Shown here in pieces: positions 57,196-64,000 of a DNA stretch of 64,000 nucleotides. Where the stretch lies: assembly GCF_011386835.1 (NCBI RefSeq), contig NC_088800.1, positions 21,070,572 through 21,134,571 on the forward strand. The letters run 5' to 3'. Each line of letters starts with the position of its first letter. Position 1 is the stretch's first letter. The stretch is from Chrysemys picta bellii. Lineage: Eukaryota > Chordata > Testudines > Emydidae. Below the pieces are notes generated by a model. It was not told the DNA's origin. It did not search any database and was given only the letters and a program-made list of their open reading frames with translations. The translations under genes were made by a program, and so were the position numbers.

Positions 57196-57485
57196 CATTG
57201 GCAAATTTTTAAAAGATGCTCTCAAATACCACAGAGATGCATGGAACCCCAGAACACTGTTCTTCCGGAGGCTTCCAAAGATCTAACTAGAAGCCAATTA
57301 GGGATGCTACACTTCGAGCTAATAGCTCCTTTCCTACAGAAAAAGAGCATTTCCTTCACTATGCTTGTTTTTTTTACTCTTAAGTACAGCAGCCTTTCAA
57401 TCCCCAAACCTTTCATGAAGCCAGGAGGAAGGATCTTTTCATTAATCAATGAACTTAGAGAGAGTTAGTTGGTGTGTCAAAAGGC
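57196..57485. other. AT-rich DNA, nothing recognised
   Basis: Two overlapping frames on opposite strands (57184-57468 and 57222-57449) are not recognised. Confidence 0.35.
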
Positions 57486-57540
57486 CAGACCCTGCTCTCA
57501 GTTATGCTGGTGTTAATCCAGTGTAACTTTAATGGATTGT
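57486..57540. repeat. Fragment of the TTACACCAGTGTAAAT palindromic repeat family
   Basis: CCCTGCTCTCAGTTATGCTG, then GTTAATCCAGTGTAACTTTA. Confidence 0.4.
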
Positions 57541-57934
57541 CTCTGGTGCAAGAGCAGAATATGGCACAGATTATTGCATATTATGGGCATCCTTTTCAAA
57601 ATATGCTAGTTACTGTTTATTACATTGATTTTGTAGTCATGAGTTTGCTATTAGACTCAATTTTCTCTTCTCTTGCAAAAAAAGACAGACTGTTTAAATC
57701 CAAACAATTAGTTTCCATTTAAAACTCAGTTGTAGTAATTTGTCCCACAGGATGATGTGGCCTGTTTTAGAATAAAACCTACTGTACTACAGCCCAGAGA
57801 ATATCACTGCTAAGAAATATACTGCATTACAATATGTGCTATACCTATAGATAGAATGTGTTGAGAGCATACTGAAAAACACATCTGCTTACCTAGTTTT
57901 TTTCTGATGGGGTTTGTTGTATTTAGTATGCTGG
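57541..57934. other. AT-rich DNA, nothing recognised
   Basis: About 0.4 kb without recognised content. Confidence 0.4.
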
Positions 57935-58020
57935 TGGTGGCCCATGGTTACACTGTGCTAGGTGCTGCACACAAGTAGATATGATCCCTGCCCCAGAGCT
58001 TACAATTCTATTTGAAACAA
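57935..58020 (-). mobile_element. MIR-like SINE tail, antisense fragment
   Basis: CACTGTGCTAGGTGCTGCAC, then ATATGATCCCTGCCCCAGAG, then CTTACAATTCTATTTG; same type as 56162-56288. Confidence 0.55.
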
Positions 58021-61000
58021 GATGCAACAAATAGCTATGACAGGAGGAAAGGGGAACAAGTGTTATGGGTGTAAGATCAATTGGTTACGTAAGTAGCTAT
58101 TTTACAACTTGGTGGATCCAAAGCACCTGAACCAGGTTTAAATAAGATAAAATTAGCTCAGTTTATTCTAGCTGGCATACAACTTAGCCATCACTGCATA
58201 GATAATTTCTTATAAGTGTTGCAGGAGAAGCTGGCTTTGTAGAGAGATTTGGAAGAGGAGTGTGGTGGCTTTACGGACTCATTAAAGGAAAGCAGTCCAT
58301 GCATAAGGACCATGTATGTACGGGGAGGGGAAAACACGCATGTTTGCGGCAATAGGGCTTTCCAGGCTGGAATCATTGTTGTAATGAGCGGGACAAGGGG
58401 AAACAATACTTTGAACTGGTTTGCCAGCTAGATGGGAAGGCTTGATCTCTCCTTCCACTTTGGCGCTGGAGAGGAGCATGAGGAAAAAGAGAGGAAATTG
58501 CATTTAGTTAATCTAAGAAGAGTAATGGACATTTTGGAATTATTAAGAGGATTTTGAACACAATAACCCTCTCCCCCATCTTAGTTATCTTCAGTGCTAC
58601 AGTCCCAGGTGCCTAAGAAGCAAGAAATATATCTTTATCCCTTGGCAAGGAAAGCATTCTAACCAGAACAGTGCCAATATATTGTAGAAGTGCTGCTGTG
58701 TCAAATCTCTGCACCTATGGCACAAGATGCATTAGGTATTGGTACGTACATTACATCCTACCCACTTACACATGAGTCTTCTAAAACACAACTTAACAAT
58801 GATAAATAGCAGTGACCAAGACTAGCCCTTATTTGGGACAGTTTGCTATATTCTGAAGGTCCCACCAAGCGATAGCAAAAAATAAAGACATCATCCACAA
58901 AAAAATGCTTTTTAACATTAAGTCCTCCACATGATCCCACACTGTTTTCCCTAGATATCTATATTATTTGTCTATATATATGTATATGTATGTCTGTGTG
59001 GTCTTATATAACCTCAAGGAGACACTGTAAGTGTATTTTGATTAAACCAACATTTTTAATTAATTCAGTGTTTGAAATTCGGGATACACCAGGAGTTTTA
59101 GTTTCTATAATCACTTGGTACATTTCTTCTGTGATCTTTTAGAAGTTTTTACATCAAAACCTATGCTTGCTTTAACACCTCTTTTTAAATAAATCCTGTT
59201 TGATTCTGCTTCTTCTTGAAGAGACAGACTATTACTTTCTGTCTTCTAACAGACTGAAAATGTGCCAAATTGTCGGTAAATGAACATAGTATCCACCAAA
59301 TATGATAGATACTATCTTTTCCCAGAAGTTCTGCTTATGACCCAAAACAAATTCTAGACATAAATATTTCACTTATGCTCAATATATAGATATTTTTATT
59401 CATGTAGTATATTTGTTCCCTAGAATAACTAATATGCATTTTAATTATTGATTTGGACTGAAAAATTCCTGAACCCGAGCATAAAGGAAAAAAAATATTT
59501 TTCTCTATTAACATTTTTGCTTAAATCTATAGATGAAAATACAGAGCACTGAAATGGAAAAAGGCCTTCCCCCATTTTCACTTGCATTTAAAATTCTATT
59601 AGAGTGTTTGCTGAAATGTAATAGATTTCAAAAAAAGCATACACTGTGAATTAATTTTTTATAGTTTTTATTTACTTATTTATTTACTACTACTATTTTT
59701 TTTACTCTAAATCCTTGTAATACTGTCTTAGAAGCTTGGAAATATATTTTTCTCCCCACTGATTCTGCTTTTTTCTATTAAGCAAACATTGATTATTTTT
59801 CCCTGTGTTCTGAATAGAGATAAAATTATCTTGTATATTTTGTATTTAACATCAACAACTCCCTTTTAAATAGAACTACTGCAGGTTCTCTAATAACAAC
59901 CCTTATTGTTGTAGAAGATTGTAGAAGTCTTGAACATTTGCATTATATAGTCTTTTCCATCCTACCTTTGAGCTACATTGAAAGTTTACAGTCTGTCCTG
60001 AGTAAGGGGCAGACTGCAGCTGTGCCATCCACTGAGCACAACAAAGAATGGACTGGGACTCCGAGAGTTACAATTCACTCTCTGGTTCTCTCATGTTCCA
60101 GCTGAGACAGTCTATACTGCAGAGTAATCTGTTATAATGGCCACAGATTACCTCTCCCTCTGTGCTAGCTCAGATCTGCTGCCCAGCACACTGGAGAGTA
60201 CAGCCAAGTACATGCTCCCCTGTCATACTTGCTCAGTCCCCACCCACCTGCAAGGATGGGGAAGGGAGAAAATAATGTTCTCATTGCTCCCTTCTAGTCC
60301 TACGATATAATTGGTATATATAGTATAATGGACTTTGTCTACTCTCCTCATCACCTCATCTGGGTCCTGCCATTTGGTGAAGAGCTTGCTTTCTGAACTC
60401 AGCTACAAGTACAGGACCCTGTCCACAGCATGAAACCTTCACCCTCCAGCCTGTTCATTATGCTGTTCTGCTTGGGTTTTGTGAGACATGGACCATGTTC
60501 TCAAAGTCAAATGATCCAATGGGAAATGTGTCTTGGGAAGTTCCAGTCTGGGTTTCCTGCAGCTGGCTGGGTTCTACAGACTGTACTGCCTCTGACCACC
60601 AGAGAATTTGCAAGGCCTCCTAGCTTTCCCTCGGATAACTAGCCAGGGCAGGATGCCTGAGACCTTGCACCAAACTCACCCTATGTGACTCCCCAGTCAC
60701 CAGAATTATGGCTGTGGAATAAGCCTAATTGCCTCCACAGACACAGGAGATGTGGAGTGGGGGGTTTGTAAGGAAGTCACTGTTTCTCCACCTGTTTGGA
60801 CAGAGGCCCCTTCCCTTGGTATCAAAATGAAGCTAAAGATCTCTGCCTACTCATACTCCTTTAGAGGGGCAGAAGTTTATAATATGCCCAGATCTGCAGG
60901 ACAGGTGTAACAGACCAGAATAAGTGAGAGGAAAATCAAGATCCATGGTGTTTTTGTTTTGATTTTAGTTCTAAAAAATTCATGTCTTTTAAGCAGTAAG

Positions 61001-61039
61001 TAAACAAAAGGGAGGTAATTCCCTCCCCCCGCCACCCTT
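58021..61039. other. AT-rich apparently single-copy DNA
   Basis: About 3 kb. TA/TG-rich simple sequence at 58970-58999. Positions 60000-60800 are less AT-rich, with no recognised exon. Confidence 0.4.
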
Positions 61040-61105
61040 TATGTTGGTTTTACACTGATATAACTACCCTGACCTCAGTGGAGTTACTCCTGATTTATGC
61101 AGGAT
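61040..61105. repeat. Copy of the TTACACCAGTGTAAAT palindromic repeat family
   Basis: GGTTTTACACTGATATAACT, then CTCAGTGGAGTTACTCCTGA, then TTTATGC. Confidence 0.55.
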
Positions 61106-63587
61106 ATCATTAACTATGAGATCATTATAGCCTCCACCAAACATCTAATTGCTTTTGAAAACTTGTATTAGATTCTATAAGATAATAATCTTACTTCACT
61201 ATTAAATGCTGGGCTAAATTTTAAATATCAAACATTTCTTTTAATCTGGTATTATCATATGACATTAAATTATAAATTAAAAATGAATCTACACTTTTTT
61301 TAAACTCATGGACTGTACTTAGAGATCTACTTCCTAGATAATAAAAGGGCAGATATCCATTTTGCAGCACATTTATTCTTTTTATAATTAAGCCTTAAAG
61401 AAGAAATAAGTGGGAGCTGAAAACTCAAATGCCTGGGAAGTACTCTAATCAGCAAAAGGAACAGTCGGATCTTTTCAAGGACTCATTTAAAATGTAATGA
61501 AAGCATGACAGGCAAGTTGACAGGGACACTGTTTGTGGTGATCACTGAGATGGTCAGGGTCACAAAGCTAGTGCATTGCCCAGCTAGTGCAAAACAACAC
61601 ATCCAGTGTTCTAGTATGTAGGCTGGCAAATATCAATCAGGATTTTCAATGGCCATTTGGGTGTCATGCGATATAGTGTGAATATAGCTATATATATGGC
61701 CTGGACCTCTGCCACACTTGTCATGGGTGCCCTTGAGCCCAAGTATTTCATGTTTGTTACTTTAAATCCATTTCCCTTGTGCCAGAAAATTAACTGCAGA
61801 TGAACCCTTGAGGAGGGGGCAGGATTTGGTGTCCACATAAGTACCACACAGCTACCCATGAGCCCTACTGGCCCATGAAGCTGTGGCTGACTCTGTGCTG
61901 TCTCAGAGTCAGAGACTAGGATTTGGCCCCACTGTAGGAAAAAAATGTCACCATGATACCATCACACTCACCACCATCATAAGCAATCATGCAAATTCAT
62001 GAATTTAAAAAAAAACAGACTAATATGCGGCTCATGGAATCCAGAACACACATGACAACAGCCCGGCCTTACCCATGAGTTGCCATCTAACTGTTTTCAT
62101 GTTTCTACAACTAATTCGTTTTCCTATTATGTACTATTTTACCACAACCCCACCTACATGCCATCATAGCAATTCTGTCATGGAATGAGACAATTTTTGT
62201 TGCTGAATCAAGTCTCATAAATTGATCCTTGAAAAATGGACCAACTCATATGTTATTGATCCTCCCTCTTTTTACATGATTTTATTAAGAGAAATTGATT
62301 TTAGTAACTCTGACTATTACGCTTTGCTGAACAATATAACATTGTATCTCATTTACTTTCCTGGGTTTTTTTGTAAGAATAAAAAGAAATTAAAAAAATA
62401 AATTGTCTGCTAGGATATACAATTTTGCAAATGCCATTGGTTTAAAAAGGCTAGTTTTATGATCAAGTATCACTATGTTTGATATTCCATAAAGAAGTAA
62501 ACAAAATAAACAGTTTTAAAATATTCTTTGTGGAGGATTACATTTCTACAAACAAACACAGCAATATGTTATATTACATTTTAAGAACCATGTTTACCTT
62601 TCATTGAGCGTCTTTGCCAGCTGTGTCAATGTCGATTGCAATAGCTTGTGGACAAAAAAATTAAGATGAAATGTTTATTTTTTTAAAATTGCCATGATCA
62701 ATGCCAAAAAACACAATGTGTGGGCTGCAGGGAGAGTGCTGGGAGCAATACTATTCATGCTAAATACTGTCGTCTGATTTGCCTCCTTTTAAAACGATGA
62801 TACTATAAATAAGAATCCAGCAGAATTATCAATTGCAAGTTTCATTTTAATGTGAAAAACATTCAGGATTTGGCTTTCAGAAGAATTACAAAATATACAA
62901 TAAAACTATTGCTTTACGTCTTTCCATTTCCCTTCTGCTTGGAACTGAAGGCTTATTTTAGAAAAAGACCTATATATTTAAATATACGTAACATGATACT
63001 CGTATCAAACACTCTAAATGAGTTATTTGCTTTCTGTATACAGCATGCACTCTTCTAATAAGCCAACAGATTTAGCCCACTGGTATTTTTTATTATCAGG
63101 AAGCTTTGTTGTATGGTTAAACTGATGGTTGCATACGGCTAACTTTCTGAAAATCCTTCCCCACAAATTACTTTTTGATTGATTCAAACATGAGGGTATG
63201 TTAATCTATTTTTAAAAAGAGATGTCAAGTTAGTGTCCCATACGAGTTCAACAACTGCCCTTATCTTAATTACGAGAACATTAACATTTTAGCTTTTTTC
63301 TTTTTGCAGGTTTTATCTGTGTAGCTGATAGAGGGAACACTTCCTAGAAAAACAACTTAATTAAATAAAAAAGCTAGACAAAAAAAGTATTGCGGAAATA
63401 TTGTAATCTGCTTTTTATGGGATAAATCATACACAGTGATCACTGTTAAGAAATCAACATTTCGCAATATCTTTATTGCCCTCTACTTAGAATGGGAAAC
63501 AATGGAAATGTCTCTGTGGGGTAACTGCTGGTAATTGTTGACTTTTTAATGGTAATCACAGAGAGGGACATAAAAATACAGTTGAAA
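61106..63587. other. AT-rich DNA with a candidate conserved non-coding stretch
   Basis: About 2.5 kb without gene or named repeat. Positions 63400-63570 carry AACAATGG (a SOX-type core), GGTAATTGTTGACTTTTTAA and GGTAATCAC, and look less like neutral AT-rich sequence. This is an impression from motif content and not evidence of conservation. Confidence 0.3.
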
Positions 63588-63665
63588 TTCACCCCGTGCA
63601 GTGGTCTAGCACAAATCCTATACACCTCTTAAGACATTGGCTTGCTCCACATTGCACTGTATAGA
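63588..63665. repeat. Half copy of the ACCCCGGTG palindromic repeat family
   Basis: AAATTCACCCCGTGCAGTGG, then TAGCACAAATCCTATACACC, as in the left half of 9638-9740. Confidence 0.45.
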
Positions 63666-63800
63666 TTCAGACAAAATTTGTGATTAGTTTCTAGTACCAA
63701 TATAAACACATCACAGCAAACTTGAGTGGTTTGTATGTGTCCATTTGTAACACACATTACAAATTATACACTGCATATTATACACTGTTATTTCTATAGA

Positions 63801-63963
63801 CCAAGGTTTTCAAAAGTGATTTTTGGGTGCCCAATTTGAAACACCTTAAAAAGGCCTGATTTTCAAAAAGTACCAATCATCTTTCTTCAGAAAACCAGAC
63901 CCCTTTAAGGTTGGCCTTAACTGAAAACACCCCAAATCACTACTCACTTTAAAAATCTTGGTC
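63801..63963. repeat. Copy of the TTTTCAAAAGTG palindromic repeat family
   Basis: The left arm CCAAGGTTTTCAAAAGTGAT is inverted at the right as ATCACTACTCACTTTAAAAA and CTTGGT. TTGGGTGCCCAATTTGAAAC and GGCCTGATTTTCAAAAAG lie between, with CAGAAAACCAGACCCCTTTA as the matching right-side phrase. Confidence 0.6.
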
Positions 63964-64000
63964 ACAATTTTAGCTGTGTGCCTGTATGTCTGCCTGTGAT

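Noticed and set aside
1..64000. CRISPR array, operon, bacterial or viral genes
   Set aside because: Base composition, SINE/LINE content and lack of coding density are those of a vertebrate nuclear genome. No direct-repeat and spacer array exists here; the repeated motifs are dispersed transposons.

Overview
This is a 64 kb stretch of vertebrate nuclear DNA, most probably from a turtle (Testudines). The base is AT-rich and full of stop codons. I find no intact protein-coding gene, no convincing host exon and no RNA gene. The order is inferred from the mix of repeats: the 3' part of a Penelope-like retroelement with the tail typical of turtle genomes, a DIRS-like tyrosine-recombinase retrotransposon, CR1 LINE fragments, many old MIR-like (CORE) SINE copies, and short GC-rich DNA transposons of the hAT and PIF/Harbinger types. 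A crocodilian is the main alternative.

Layout. Positions 1-2531 hold the start of a minus-strand DIRS-like element: a terminal leader, then a frameshifted gag-like ORF1 that runs off the left edge. Positions 3575-5061 are a nested block: a MIR-like SINE split by a 684 bp hAT MITE with an exact 8 bp target duplication, carrying a TG microsatellite and a palindromic insert, and followed by a second hAT MITE (357 bp, exact 8 bp duplication). A CR1 3' end lies at 6001-6262. Harbinger-like MITEs lie at 14394-14676, 19367-19659, 22554-23431 and 49000-49286; the third is itself split by a hAT MITE at 22766-23347. A Penelope-like fragment with an open GIY-YIG endonuclease frame is at 24600-25263. Further elements are a CR1 3' end (34835-35035), a 5'-truncated hAT (35340-35517), a small hAT MITE with an exact duplication (42087-42330), a possible L2-like remnant (47225-47367), a CR1-like reverse-transcriptase remnant (53384-53570) and two elements bounded by TA plus inverted GAGCTG-type ends (37420-37865, 54848-55909).

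Between these lie several kb at a time of AT-rich, apparently single-copy DNA, as in a large intron or gene desert. A few stretches look like candidate conserved non-coding elements, but this needs alignment. Several short palindromic repeat families recur across the window; they are the structure least explained by standard feature types.

No genes work together here. What can be read is an insertion history: old SINEs and palindromic repeats first, then CR1, Harbinger-like and hAT MITEs, with nesting giving the relative order at several places. I found no sign of a new biological system.
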